NCBI GenBank assembly: GCA_027483505.1
Contig: JAIXUP010000070.1
Location: forward strand, 1-44,130
Reading direction: 5' to 3'
Length of the DNA stretch: 44,130 nucleotides
Source: Hyphomicrobiales bacterium
Lineage (GTDB): Bacteria > Pseudomonadota > Alphaproteobacteria > Rhizobiales > Beijerinckiaceae
Shown: positions 27,173-36,137 of the stretch, piece after piece
How positions within the stretch are numbered: position 1 is the first letter of the stretch
Layout of the letters: each line of letters starts with the position of its first letter
Made by a program: the position numbers and the translations under genes
The notes under the pieces: model-generated
Told to the model about the DNA's origin: nothing
Database searches by the model: none
Seen by the model: only the letters and a program-made list of their open reading frames with translations

Positions 27173-28590
27173 TGGCCCGCCGGGGAACCTCGTTCAACTG
27201 CCAGAACTGCGGCGCTGTCTATCAGCGCTGGCAGGGCAGGTGCGACGCCTGCGGCGAATGGAGCACGATTGTCGAAGAAGGCGCCGCCCCGCCCCTTCCC
27301 GGCGGCGGACGCTCGCTCAGCGGACGGGCCAAGGGCCGCGTCTTCGCGCTCGAGAGCATGAAGGGTGAAACGCGCGATTCGCCGCGCACGCTGTCCGGGA
27401 TGGCGGAGCTTGACCGCGTCACTGGCGGCGGCTTCGTGCGGGGCTCGGTGCTGCTGATCGGCGGCGATCCAGGCATCGGCAAGTCGACCCTGCTGACGCA
27501 GGCCTGCGCCGCCCTGGCGCGCGCCGGCCAGCGGGTCGTCTATGTCTCCGGCGAGGAAGCGGTGGCGCAGGTGCGCCTGCGCGCCGAGCGGCTTGGCCTC
27601 GCCGACGCGCCCGTCGAGCTTGCGGCGGAAACCAATGTCGAGGACATCATCGCGACGCTGTCGCAGAGTGGAGCGCCGGCTCTGGTGGTGATCGATTCGA
27701 TCCAGACCATGTGGACGGGCGACGTGGAGTCAGCGCCCGGCACCGTCACGCAGGTGCGCGGCTCGGCGCAGGCGCTGATCCGTTTCGCCAAGACCTCGGG
27801 CGCCTGCCTGATCCTGGTCGGCCATGTCACCAAGGACGGGCAGATCGCCGGTCCGCGCGTGGTCGAACACATGGTCGACGCCGTGATCTCGTTCGAGGGT
27901 GAAGGCGGCCATGCTTTCCGCGTGCTGCGGGCGCAGAAGAACCGGTTCGGCCCGACTGACGAAATCGGCGTTTTCGAGATGACGGGACGCGGACTTGCCG
28001 AAGTTGCCAATCCCTCCGCCCTGTTTCTGGCCGGGAGGGATCTGACCGCGCCGGGCGCCGCCGTATTCGCCGGCATGGAGGGCACGCGTCCTGTTCTGGT
28101 CGAGATACAGGCCCTGGTCGCGCCCACGGCACTCGGCACGCCGCGCCGCGCCGTGGTGGGCTGGGACCCGAGCCGTCTCGCCATGGTGCTTGCCGTGCTC
28201 GAAACCCATGGCGGGCTGCGGCTGTCCGGCCATGACGTGTACCTCAACGTCGCCGGCGGCCTGCGCGTGCAGGAACCGGCAGCCGATCTCGCCGTCGCGG
28301 CGGCGCTGGTCTCCTCGATGACCGGGGCCGTCCTGCCCGCCGATGCCGTCGTGTTCGGTGAAATCGCGCTCAGCGGAGCTGTGCGGCCGGTGTCGCTGAC
28401 GGGCGCGCGAATCAAGGAGGCCGCCAAGCTCGGCTTTGAGCGGGTGGTCGCGCCGGCGTCGGCGGACACTGCAGACATGCGCGGAATCAGGCTGACCGTG
28501 ACGCCGCATGTGGCCGAACTTGTCGCCTCGATCGCGGCCAGCGCGCCGAAGCGCCAGCGCAAACCGACTGACAGCGATGTCGAAAGATAG
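27172..28590 (+). CDS. radA: DNA repair protein RadA
   Basis: RadA (Sms) is a RecA/DnaB-like ATPase that promotes branch migration in recombinational repair. The 472-residue protein has a zinc finger with C10, C13, C24 and C27, the P-loop GDPGIGKS (98-105), the family-defining KNRFG (256-260), and a C-terminal Lon-protease-like domain (about 285-450) lacking protease function in this family. Its ATG overlaps the alr stop. A gap of 104 bp follows before cvpA. Confidence 0.97.
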   Translation: MARRGTSFNCQNCGAVYQRWQGRCDACGEWSTIVEEGAAPPLPGGGRSLSGRAKGRVFALESMKGETRDSPRTLSGMAELDRVTGGGFVRGSVLLIGGDPGIGKSTLLTQACAALARAGQRVVYVSGEEAVAQVRLRAERLGLADAPVELAAETNVEDIIATLSQSGAPALVVIDSIQTMWTGDVESAPGTVTQVRGSAQALIRFAKTSGACLILVGHVTKDGQIAGPRVVEHMVDAVISFEGEGGHAFRVLRAQKNRFGPTDEIGVFEMTGRGLAEVANPSALFLAGRDLTAPGAAVFAGMEGTRPVLVEIQALVAPTALGTPRRAVVGWDPSRLAMVLAVLETHGGLRLSGHDVYLNVAGGLRVQEPAADLAVAAALVSSMTGAVLPADAVVFGEIALSGAVRPVSLTGARIKEAAKLGFERVVAPASADTADMRGIRLTVTPHVAELVASIAASAPKRQRKPTDSDVER

Positions 28591-28694
28591 ACCTTGATGC
28601 GTGACGAACCGCAATACACCAGCTATAGAGACCCGGTTGCTGCGCAACGACTGGTGCGGCGCGCATTTCAGCTTTCAGTGACGGCGACGCCCCC

Positions 28695-29369
28695 ATGTCC
28701 TTGACCATCCTTGATCTTATTGTTCTGGGCGCCGTCGCGCTGTCGGCGCTCCTGGCCGCGGTCAGGGGCTTCACCCGCGAAGTGCTCTCGATCGCTTCAT
28801 GGGTTGCCGCCGCTGTGGCTGCATGGAGCTTTCACCCGCTGCTGCTGCCCTTCGTGAAGCAGCACGTGAAGCAGGACACCATCGCATTGGTGATCGCGAT
28901 CGCGGCCATCTTCCTCGTCACGCTCGTGATTGTCTCGCTGATCACAGCGCGGATTTCCGATTTTGTGCTCGATTCGCGGATCGGAGCCTTGGACCGCACG
29001 CTCGGCCTCGCCTTCGGCGCCGCGCGGGGACTTCTGCTGGCCGTCGTGGGCTACCTCCTGTGGACGACGCTCGTTCCCGAAACCCGCCAGCCGGATTGGG
29101 TCCGCGACGCCAAGACCAAGCCGCTGCTTGAGAGCTCGGGCAAGACGCTGCTGGCCATGCTGCCGCAGGACATCGACACCAGTTTCATCAAGAATCTCGC
29201 TCCGAAGACGACCGCGCCGACCGAGGCTCCGGCCGAGGAGCCGCGCCCGCCGGCGCAGGTTCAGCCCCAGCGGCGCACCGAAGCGCCGGGCGGACAGGTG
29301 GATCGCGCCTCGCTGCAACGGGCAGTGGACAACGCCCAGCGCCAGCCGGGACAACCGCAAAGGCCGTAG
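28695..29369 (+). CDS. cvpA: CvpA-family membrane protein
   Basis: A 224-residue inner-membrane protein with four predicted transmembrane helices (about 5-25, 30-50, 62-85, 103-122) and the family motif VRGFTREVLSIASW near residue 23. CvpA was named for colicin V production; its molecular role is unresolved, though envelope-stress roles have been reported in some bacteria. The C-terminal 60 residues are Pro/Gln-rich and probably disordered. It sits upstream of purF with a 107-bp gap, the same neighbour relation seen in E. coli. Confidence 0.93.
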   Translation: MSLTILDLIVLGAVALSALLAAVRGFTREVLSIASWVAAAVAAWSFHPLLLPFVKQHVKQDTIALVIAIAAIFLVTLVIVSLITARISDFVLDSRIGALDRTLGLAFGAARGLLLAVVGYLLWTTLVPETRQPDWVRDAKTKPLLESSGKTLLAMLPQDIDTSFIKNLAPKTTAPTEAPAEEPRPPAQVQPQRRTEAPGGQVDRASLQRAVDNAQRQPGQPQRP

Positions 29370-29476
29370 GGTTTACGGCGTGCGGCATGCCAGACTGGAC
29401 CGGTTCGCACACACGATTCCGCGACCCAGCCTAGGCTTGGCTGCGGGTTCGATCTATCTGGCCAGAGAGATGTGGG

Positions 29477-30958
29477 ATGCACCGGATGAACATGATCAGC
29501 GCGCAGGCGGATGACGGACTTGACGGTGACACCCTGCGCGAAGAGTGCGGGGTGTTTGGCATTTGGGGCCACCCCGACGCCTCGGCGATCACCGCGCTTG
29601 GCATGCACGCGCTGCAGCATCGCGGCCAGGAAGCGGCGGGCATCGTGAGCTTCGGAGGCGGCCGGTTCCACTCGGAGCGGCGCCTTGGCCTCGTCGGCGA
29701 CACCTTCTCCGACAAGCATGTCATCGACCGGCTGCCGGGCCACGCCGCGATCGGGCATGTGCGCTATTCGACGACCGGCGGCACCATCCTGCGCAATGTG
29801 CAGCCGCTGTTCGCGGAACTGGAACAGGGCGGCTTTGCCGTCGCCCACAATGGCAACCTGACCAACGGGCTCAGCCTTCGCAAGCAGTTGATCCGTGACG
29901 GGGCGATCTATCAGTCGACCTCCGACACCGAAGTGGTGCTGCATCTGGTCGCCCGGAGCCGGAAGGCGCGCTTCATCGACCGCTTCGTCGATGGCTTGCG
30001 CCAGCTCGAGGGGGCCTATTCCTTGGTCGGCCTGACCAACAAGAAGCTCATCGGCGCGCGTGATCCGCTCGGCATACGCCCCCTCGTGATCGGCGAGCTG
30101 GACGGCCGTTACATTCTCGCTTCCGAGACCTGCGCGCTTGACATCATCGGCGCGCATTTCGTGCGCGAGGTCGAGAATGGCGAGGTCGTGGTCATCTCGG
30201 ATGAGGGCATCGAGAGCCACAAGCCCTTCCCGCCGATGCAGGAAAGGCCCTGCATTTTCGAGGCGGTCTATTTCGCGCGGCCCGATTCGATCATGAAGGG
30301 CATCAGCGTCTATGAACGCCGCAAGCGGATGGGGGCGGAACTCGCTGGCGAGGCACCGGCCAACGCCGATGTGGTGGTCCCGGTGCCCGATTCCGGCGTT
30401 CCAGCCGCGCTGGGCTACGCCCATGCCAGCGGCATTCCGTTCGAGCTCGGCATCATCCGGAACCACTATGTCGGCCGCACCTTCATCCAGCCCACGCAAT
30501 CGGTGCGCGAACTGGGCGTTCGGATGAAACACAGCGCCAACCGCAGCGTCGTCAACGGCAAGAGCATCGTGCTGCTCGACGATTCCATCGTGCGCGGCAC
30601 CACCTCGGTGAAGATCGTCAAGATGATGCGGGAGGCCGGCGCGCGCGAGGTGCACTTCCGGATCTCATCGCCGCCGATCCGCTATCCCGACTATTACGGG
30701 ATCGACACGCCGCAGAAAGACAACCTGCTCGCCGCAACCCATTCGCTGGAGGAGATGCGCCAATTCATCGGCTGCGACTCGCTTGCCTTCCTGTCGGTGG
30801 ACGGCATCTACCGCGCCATGGGTCATCCGCAGGGCCGCGATTCCCTGCGCCCGCAATTCACCGATCACTGCTTCACCGGCGATTATCCAACCGGGCTGAC
30901 CGATCAGGCCGGCGATGGCGGCAAACAGCAGTTGTCGCTTCTGGCGGAAGCCGGCTGA
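29477..30958 (+). CDS. purF: amidophosphoribosyltransferase
   Basis: PurF makes 5-phosphoribosylamine from PRPP and glutamine, the first step of purine synthesis. The 493-residue protein has a likely propeptide of about 23 residues before the nucleophile Cys24 (EECGVFGIWG), the glutaminase domain with RYSTTGG and NGNLTNG, and a phosphoribosyltransferase domain with the PRPP motif VLLDDSIVRGTT. Some of the cysteines that bind an iron-sulfur cluster in the Bacillus-type enzyme seem replaced (for example RYPDYYGID). Three in-frame ATGs lie close together (29477, 29486, 29492), so the exact start is uncertain. An SDR gene follows after 16 bases. Confidence 0.97.
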   Translation: MHRMNMISAQADDGLDGDTLREECGVFGIWGHPDASAITALGMHALQHRGQEAAGIVSFGGGRFHSERRLGLVGDTFSDKHVIDRLPGHAAIGHVRYSTTGGTILRNVQPLFAELEQGGFAVAHNGNLTNGLSLRKQLIRDGAIYQSTSDTEVVLHLVARSRKARFIDRFVDGLRQLEGAYSLVGLTNKKLIGARDPLGIRPLVIGELDGRYILASETCALDIIGAHFVREVENGEVVVISDEGIESHKPFPPMQERPCIFEAVYFARPDSIMKGISVYERRKRMGAELAGEAPANADVVVPVPDSGVPAALGYAHASGIPFELGIIRNHYVGRTFIQPTQSVRELGVRMKHSANRSVVNGKSIVLLDDSIVRGTTSVKIVKMMREAGAREVHFRISSPPIRYPDYYGIDTPQKDNLLAATHSLEEMRQFIGCDSLAFLSVDGIYRAMGHPQGRDSLRPQFTDHCFTGDYPTGLTDQAGDGGKQQLSLLAEAG

Positions 30959-30974
30959 CAAACGGACCTTATCC

Positions 30975-31709
30975 ATGAATCTCAAAGATCGTGTCGCGCT
31001 GGTCACGGGCGCATCCCGCGGCATCGGGCGGGCTGTTTCGCTTGAACTGGCCCGGCATGGTGCGCATGTCGTGGCGCTTGCCCGGACGCAGGGCGCGCTG
31101 GAGGAACTCGACGACGAGATCAGGGACCTCGGCGGGACCGCCACGCTTGTGCCGCTGTCGCTCACCGATTTCGACGCGCTTGACCGGCTTGGCGAAGCGA
31201 TCGCGGCGCGTTGGGGGAAACTCGACATCCTGTTCGGCAATGCCGGAATCCTGGGGCCGCTGTCCCCACTCGGACACATCAGCCCGGCGGAGTGGCAGCC
31301 GGTTCTCGATATCAATGTCACGGCCAACTGGCGGCTGATCAGGGCCATGGACGGGCTGCTGCGCCTGTCAGATGCCGGGCGTGCGGCCTTCGTCAGTTCC
31401 GGCGCCGCTCACAAGTGCACGGCCTACTGGGGCCCCTATTCGGTGTCCAAGGCCGCTGTCGAGGCGCTGGCGCGAACCTATGCCGCCGAAACGACCAAGA
31501 CTGCTGTCAAGGTCATGCTGGTCAATCCCGGCCCCTTGCGCACCCGCATGCGGGCCGAAGCCATGCCGGGCGAAAATCCGCAGATTCTGCGCACGCCGGA
31601 GGAGATCGCTCCCGAGATCGTCAGGCTGCTGTCGCCCGAGTGGGCGCAGAGCGGGCTGATCTATGATTTCCCGACCGGGACGATCAAGGCCCCGCAAGCG
31701 CCGGCCTGA
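30975..31709 (+). CDS. short-chain dehydrogenase/reductase
   Basis: A 244-residue classical SDR oxidoreductase with the cofactor motif TGASRGIG (11-18), GNAG (88-91), and an active site of S141/S142, Y155 and K159 (YSVSKAA). The substrate cannot be told. The Arg after TGAS weakly suggests NADP(H). From ATG 30975 the N-terminus matches the family; the longer frame runs into purF. It is 16 bases behind purF and likely co-transcribed, a pairing I recall in other Rhizobiales. It converges on der, with a stem-loop between the stops. Confidence 0.92.
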   Translation: MNLKDRVALVTGASRGIGRAVSLELARHGAHVVALARTQGALEELDDEIRDLGGTATLVPLSLTDFDALDRLGEAIAARWGKLDILFGNAGILGPLSPLGHISPAEWQPVLDINVTANWRLIRAMDGLLRLSDAGRAAFVSSGAAHKCTAYWGPYSVSKAAVEALARTYAAETTKTAVKVMLVNPGPLRTRMRAEAMPGENPQILRTPEEIAPEIVRLLSPEWAQSGLIYDFPTGTIKAPQAPA

Positions 31710-31727
31710 CGCTGATTCAGGCGTCAG
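31706..31727. terminator. inverted repeat at the SDR/der convergent junction
   Basis: CTGACGC-TGATTCAG-GCGTCAG forms a 7-bp stem that includes both stop codons. It has no proper T-tract on either side, so a terminator role in either direction is only possible. Confidence 0.35.
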
Positions 31728-33151
31728 CGCTTCTTGTCGCTATCGCGCCCGCTGCCGCGCCCATCCGAGTAGGGATTGTCGCCCGTCCGGGTGTTGATGC
31801 GGATCGGCGTGCCCGGCAGGTTGAAGGTCTCGCGCAAGCCATGGGTGAGGTAGCGCGTATAGGCCTTCGGCAGATCATTGAGCTGATTGCCGAACAGCAC
31901 GAAGGTCGGCGGGCGCGACTTGGGCTGCGTCATGTAGCGGATCTTGATGCGGCGTCCCGACACCGCCGGCGGCGGGTGATGGGAGAGCACATCGGCGAGC
32001 CACTTGTTGAGCCGCGCCGTGGAAATCCGGGTGTTCCACACGTCTGCGGCCTTCATCACCGCCTCCATGAGCTTTTCGAGCCCCTGCCCGCTCAGCCCCG
32101 ACAGCGGCACGCAGGCAACGCCGCGCACCTGCGCCAGCATCCGGTCGCATTCCTCGCGCAGTTCCTTGAGCAGGCCCGGCTGATCAGCCACGAGGTCCCA
32201 CTTGTTGAGCCCGATCACGACCGCGCGGCCTTCCCGCTCGATCAGGTCGACGATGGTCAAATCCTGCTTCTCGAACGGGATGGTCGCGTCGAGCAGCACG
32301 ACGACGACCTCGGCAAAACGTACGGCGCGCAAGCCGTCGGAGACCGACAGCTTTTCGAGCTTCTCAGTAATGCGGGCGCGCTTGCGCATGCCGGCGGTGT
32401 CGAACAGCTTCACTGTGCGGTTGCGCCACGACCAGTCGACCGAGATCGAGTCGCGCGTGATGCCCGCTTCCGGGCCGGTCAGCAGGCGGTCCTCGCCGAT
32501 CATGGCGTTGATCAGCGTCGACTTGCCGGCATTCGGACGCCCGACGATGGCAACCCGCAGCGGCTTTTCGGGCGGCGCGTGGTCGATGTCGATGTCCGCC
32601 TCATCCTCGCCATCCGCATCGGCGGGGAATTCATCATCCTCGTCCTCATCATCCTCGATGCCGATGAGCGGAATAAGGGCCTGTGCCAGATCGGCCGTGC
32701 CCTCGCCATGCTCGGCGGAGAACGGGATCGGGTCGCCGAGGCCAAGTTCATAAGCCTCGTAGGTTCCGGCCATGCCCTTGCCGCCCTCAGCCTTGTTGGC
32801 GAGCAGGATCACCGGCTTGCCGGAGCGGCGCACGAGTTCGGCAAAGGGGCGATCGCTCGGCGTGATGCCGGCGCGCGCGTCGATCACGAACAGGATGATG
32901 TCGGCGTCGCCCATGGCGACCTCGGTCTGCGCCCGCATGCGATGGGCCAGTGAGCCTTCCTCGGCATCTTCCAGCCCAGCCGTGTCGACGATCGTGAACC
33001 TGAGCGGCCCCAGCGTCGCCAGCCCCTCACGGCGGTCGCGCGTGACGCCCGGCGTGTCGTCGACAAGGGCCAGCTTGCGCCCGACCAGCCGGTTGAACAG
33101 AGTGGACTTGCCGACATTGGGACGCCCAATGATGGCCACGGTCGCGGTCAT
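31724..33151 (-). CDS. der: ribosome-associated GTPase Der (EngA)
   Basis: Der is an essential double GTPase needed for 50S assembly. The 475-residue protein has a first G domain with GRPNVGKS (9-16) and DTAGL, a second with [19 protein letters not shown] and NKWD, and a C-terminal KH-like domain (about 380-455). The first G4 motif reads NKAE (119-122) instead of NKxD, a variant I recall from other alphaproteobacteria. A very acidic linker (about 166-190, rich in Asp/Glu) joins the domains. The product has a Lys/Arg/Ser-rich tail. Its upstream neighbour is the YfgM-like gene. Confidence 0.97.
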   Translation of the reverse strand: MTATVAIIGRPNVGKSTLFNRLVGRKLALVDDTPGVTRDRREGLATLGPLRFTIVDTAGLEDAEEGSLAHRMRAQTEVAMGDADIILFVIDARAGITPSDRPFAELVRRSGKPVILLANKAEGGKGMAGTYEAYELGLGDPIPFSAEHGEGTADLAQALIPLIGIEDDEDEDDEFPADADGEDEADIDIDHAPPEKPLRVAIVGRPNAGKSTLINAMIGEDRLLTGPEAGITRDSISVDWSWRNRTVKLFDTAGMRKRARITEKLEKLSVSDGLRAVRFAEVVVVLLDATIPFEKQDLTIVDLIEREGRAVVIGLNKWDLVADQPGLLKELREECDRMLAQVRGVACVPLSGLSGQGLEKLMEAVMKAADVWNTRISTARLNKWLADVLSHHPPPAVSGRRIKIRYMTQPKSRPPTFVLFGNQLNDLPKAYTRYLTHGLRETFNLPGTPIRINTRTGDNPYSDGRGSGRDSDKKR

Positions 33152-33175
33152 GATGTCATCGCCTCTCTGTCCGTC

Positions 33176-33196
33176 ACGCGGGGGCTTGCCCCGCGT
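33176..33196. repeat. perfect palindrome between the YfgM-like gene and der
   Basis: ACGCGGGG-GCTTG-CCCCGCGT is a perfect 8-bp inverted repeat with a 5-base loop, placed in the 51-bp gap between the two genes. It could be an mRNA stability hairpin or a REP-like element. I saw no second copy in this window. Confidence 0.6.
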
Positions 33197-33202
33197 CGGC
33201 GC

Positions 33203-33865
33203 TCACTTCACGTCGACCGGACCGGCGCGAACCAGTGCGAGATACAGGTCGGCGCGCTGCCGCAACGCCTGCGGGGCTTCGCGATCCACCACGATCTGGT
33301 CGAACCAGCGGCCCGCATCATCCATGTTGGCCGCCTTGAGGGCAGACACGCCGAGCAACTCGCGCGCCGTGTGCCGCCAGATTCCGGTTGCGCCGGCCAA
33401 CGGCTCGAGGCTCGCCTTGATTTCGGCATAGGGGGCGAGGTCGACCTTCAGCATCGCCGAGCGGATGCGGGCCAGATCGCGAAAGGTGGCTTCAATGGCC
33501 ACATCGCTGCTCAGGGCATCGAAAGCCTTCGCGCCATCAGCAGGATCGCGCCGCGCGGCCTCGGCGGCGAAGCGGAAGCGAGCGACCAGCGCATAGCCGC
33601 CGGCGCCTTCCCTGGCGAGTTCGGCAAGGGTCTTCTCGGCCTCCTCGCCGCGGCTCTCACGCGAAGCCTTCAGGGCCGTCTCGAGCCTGGCGCTGACGGC
33701 CTGGGCGGCCTGGTCCTGCCTGTACTGCCAGAAACGCCAGACCCCGACCCCCGCCACGAGCAAGGCGAGCAGCACGATGATCAGGTTGCCATATTTCTTC
33801 CAGAGGTCGGCCGCCTGGTCGCGGCGGACCTCCTCATCGATCTCGCGCAGAAAATTGTCGGACAT
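33203..33865 (-). CDS. YfgM-like tetratricopeptide membrane protein
   Basis: A 220-residue protein with an N-terminal cytoplasmic segment (SDNFLREIDEEVRRDQ), one transmembrane helix (about 27-46) and a periplasmic helical region with degenerate TPR-like repeats (about 55-215). This is the layout of the Ancillary SecYEG translocon subunit YfgM family; the assignment is by architecture and its position upstream of der. In E. coli and many alphaproteobacteria bamB lies between the two genes; here it is absent. An 85-bp gap separates it from queA. Confidence 0.82.
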   Translation of the reverse strand: MSDNFLREIDEEVRRDQAADLWKKYGNLIIVLLALLVAGVGVWRFWQYRQDQAAQAVSARLETALKASRESRGEEAEKTLAELAREGAGGYALVARFRFAAEAARRDPADGAKAFDALSSDVAIEATFRDLARIRSAMLKVDLAPYAEIKASLEPLAGATGIWRHTARELLGVSALKAANMDDAGRWFDQIVVDREAPQALRQRADLYLALVRAGPVDVK

Positions 33866-33950
33866 GCTCGGACTGTTCAGGTGTTTGACACGTTGCCTCG
33901 CGGGTTAGCACAGCCATCGCCACAAGGCGAGCCATTCCGCTGTCGGCTCA

Positions 33951-35033
33951 TCACGCGCGGAACAGCAGGCTCGAATCCCCATAGGAATAGAAGCGGTAGC
34001 CATCGGCGATGGCATGGGCATAGGCCTGCCGCATCACGTCCAGACCGCTGAAGGCGCTCACCAGCATGAACAGCGTGGACTTCGGCAGATGGAAGTTGGT
34101 CATCAGAATGTCCACCGCCGAGAACCGGTATCCCGGCGTGATGAAAATGGCCGTGTCGCCCGAGAAGGGCTGGACCACGCCATCCGGGCCGGTCGCACTC
34201 TCGAGCAGCCTCAGCGAGGTTGTGCCGACCGCGACGATGCGCCCGCCGGCGGCGCGCGCCGCGTTGAGGCGGCTGGCCACATCCGGCGAAATGGTGCCCC
34301 ACTCCGCATGCATGCGGTGATCATCGGTATCCTCAGCCTTGACCGGCAGGAAGGTCCCTGCCCCGACATGCAGCGTGACAAACTCGCGGCCTATGCCCCG
34401 CGCGGCAAGGCGGGCGAAGAGGCCATCCGTAAAATGGAGCCCGGCCGTCGGCGCGGCCACAGCCCCGTCCTCGCGCGCATAGACTGTCTGGTAGTCGATG
34501 GCATCCCGCGCATCGGCGCCGCGCTTGCCGGCGATATAGGGCGGCAGGGGCAGTTCCCCGAGGCGCATCACCGCCTCGTCGAGATGCGGCCCGGCAAGCT
34601 CGAAGGCGAGTTCAACCTCGCCGCCCGCGCCCTTGCCGACCACCCGCGCGTCGAGGCGCACAGCCTGGCAGGCCGCGCCCGCCGCATTGTGCCCGAAGCG
34701 CACCACATCGCCGACCGCCAGTTTCTTTGCCGGCCGCGCGAAAGCCAGCCAGCCATCGGCGCCAACGCGTTTGTGCAGCATGATCTCGACGCGCGCGGCC
34801 GTCTCGCCCTTGAGACGCAGTCCATACAGGCGAGAGGGAATGACGCGCGTGTCATTGAGGACGAGCACGTCACCCGGCGCGAGCAGCTCCGCAAGGTCGC
34901 TCACACGGCGATCCGTGAACGGTGACGCCTGATCAGGTCGCGCGACCAGCATGCGCGCCGAGTCGCGCGGCTCAGCCGGGCGCAGCGCGATGCGCTCCTC
35001 GGGGAGATCAAAATCGAACAGCGCGATGTCCAT
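33951..35033 (-). CDS. queA: S-adenosylmethionine:tRNA ribosyltransferase-isomerase
   Basis: QueA transfers and isomerises the ribosyl part of SAM onto preQ1-modified tRNA in queuosine synthesis. The 360-residue protein has the typical opening [54 protein letters not shown] and the end segment with FHLPKSTL. The tgt gene that often follows queA is not found next to it; downstream is the YfgM-like gene. ppiB lies 39 bases upstream on the same strand, which is a common grouping in Rhizobiales. Confidence 0.97.
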   Translation of the reverse strand: MDIALFDFDLPEERIALRPAEPRDSARMLVARPDQASPFTDRRVSDLAELLAPGDVLVLNDTRVIPSRLYGLRLKGETAARVEIMLHKRVGADGWLAFARPAKKLAVGDVVRFGHNAAGAACQAVRLDARVVGKGAGGEVELAFELAGPHLDEAVMRLGELPLPPYIAGKRGADARDAIDYQTVYAREDGAVAAPTAGLHFTDGLFARLAARGIGREFVTLHVGAGTFLPVKAEDTDDHRMHAEWGTISPDVASRLNAARAAGGRIVAVGTTSLRLLESATGPDGVVQPFSGDTAIFITPGYRFSAVDILMTNFHLPKSTLFMLVSAFSGLDVMRQAYAHAIADGYRFYSYGDSSLLFRA

Positions 35034-35072
35034 GGCTCAGACCAACCCCGGACCGCGCCGGGCCAACGCCGC

Positions 35073-35540
35073 TCAGGCGTCGGCCATGACCTTCATCGAG
35101 ATGATCGAATCAGGATCGCGCACGGGTTCGCCGCGCTTGATCTTGTCGACATTCTCCATGCCTTCGACGACCTTGCCCCAGGCGGTGTACTGCTTGTCGA
35201 GGAAGGTCGCATCATCGAAGCAGATGAAGAACTGCGAGTTCGCGGAATGCGGGTTGGCGGCACGGGCCATCGAGCAGACGCCGCGCACATGCGGCTCTGC
35301 ATTGAACTCGGCCTTGAGGTCCGGATAGTCGGAGCCGCCGGTGCCGGTGCCGCGCGGGCAGCCGGTCTGCGCCATGAACCCGTCAATCACGCGGTGAAAC
35401 TTGATGCCGTCATAGAAACCCTCGCGGGCCAGTTTCTTGATGCGTTCGACATGGCCGGGCGCCAGATCGGGGCGCATGGCGATGACGACCTTGCCCTTGG
35501 TGGTTTCGAGGACAAGCGTGTTTTCTGGATCAAGGCTCAT
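35073..35540 (-). CDS. ppiB: cytoplasmic cyclophilin-type peptidyl-prolyl isomerase
   Basis: Cyclophilins speed cis-trans isomerisation at proline. The 155-residue protein lacks a signal peptide and has the family core FYDGIKFHRVIDGFMAQTG, GTGTGG, the substrate-binding SANSQFFICF and AWGKVVEGM. It is strongly similar to the neighbouring 186-residue protein along its whole length, so the two look like a tandem duplication with one cytoplasmic and one exported copy. The gap to ppiA is 36 bases and both lead into queA. Confidence 0.95.
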   Translation of the reverse strand: MSLDPENTLVLETTKGKVVIAMRPDLAPGHVERIKKLAREGFYDGIKFHRVIDGFMAQTGCPRGTGTGGSDYPDLKAEFNAEPHVRGVCSMARAANPHSANSQFFICFDDATFLDKQYTAWGKVVEGMENVDKIKRGEPVRDPDSIISMKVMADA

Positions 35541-35576
35541 GACGGAACTCGTGTTCGATGGTGGATGACGGAAGAC

Positions 35577-36137
35577 TCAGCGGGAATCAGCCAGCAGCTT
35601 CATGCTGATGATCTTGTCGGGGTTAACCGGTGGTTCGCCACGCTTGATCTTGCGGACGGCGTCCATGCCGGAGACGACCTCGCCCCAGATGGTGTATTGG
35701 CCTGTCAGCGGCGCGCAGCCCTCGTAGCAGATGAAGAATTGCGAGTTGGCCGAATTCGGGGCATGTGCGCGGGCCATGCCGACTGTGCCGACCCTGTAGG
35801 GCTCGCGGCTGAACTCTGCCGGAAGATTGGGCAGATCCGACTTGCCGGTGCCGGTGCCGGTCGGGTCGCCCGTCTGGGCCATGAAGCCGTCAATCACGCG
35901 GTGGAAAACGATGCCGTCATAGAAGCCGCGCTTGGTCAGCGTCTTGATCTGCTCGACATGCCTGGGGGCCAGATCAGGCCGCAGGCGGATGGTCACGGGA
36001 CCGTCCTTGGTGGTCAGCACGATGGTGTTCTGGGGGTCAAGCTGCTGTGCGACCGCGGCAATCGGCGCGGACAGCATGCCGGCTCCGGCGAGGGCGAAAA
36101 CAAGGGCAAGGGACGTCGGTCGGGTCACGTCGTTCAA
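35577..36137 (-). CDS. ppiA: exported cyclophilin-type peptidyl-prolyl isomerase
   Basis: This 186-residue protein is a cyclophilin with an N-terminal signal peptide; cleavage is likely after AAVAQ or nearby (about residues 29-31), sending it to the periplasm. The isomerase core is complete: FYDGIVFHRVIDGFMAQTG, GTGTGK, NSANSQFFICYE and IWGEVVSGM. It has an extra Cys in the YEGCAPL loop compared with its neighbour. It is first of the ppiA-ppiB-queA run; the gap before it is 366 bp. Confidence 0.94.
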   Translation of the reverse strand: MNDVTRPTSLALVFALAGAGMLSAPIAAVAQQLDPQNTIVLTTKDGPVTIRLRPDLAPRHVEQIKTLTKRGFYDGIVFHRVIDGFMAQTGDPTGTGTGKSDLPNLPAEFSREPYRVGTVGMARAHAPNSANSQFFICYEGCAPLTGQYTIWGEVVSGMDAVRKIKRGEPPVNPDKIISMKLLADSR

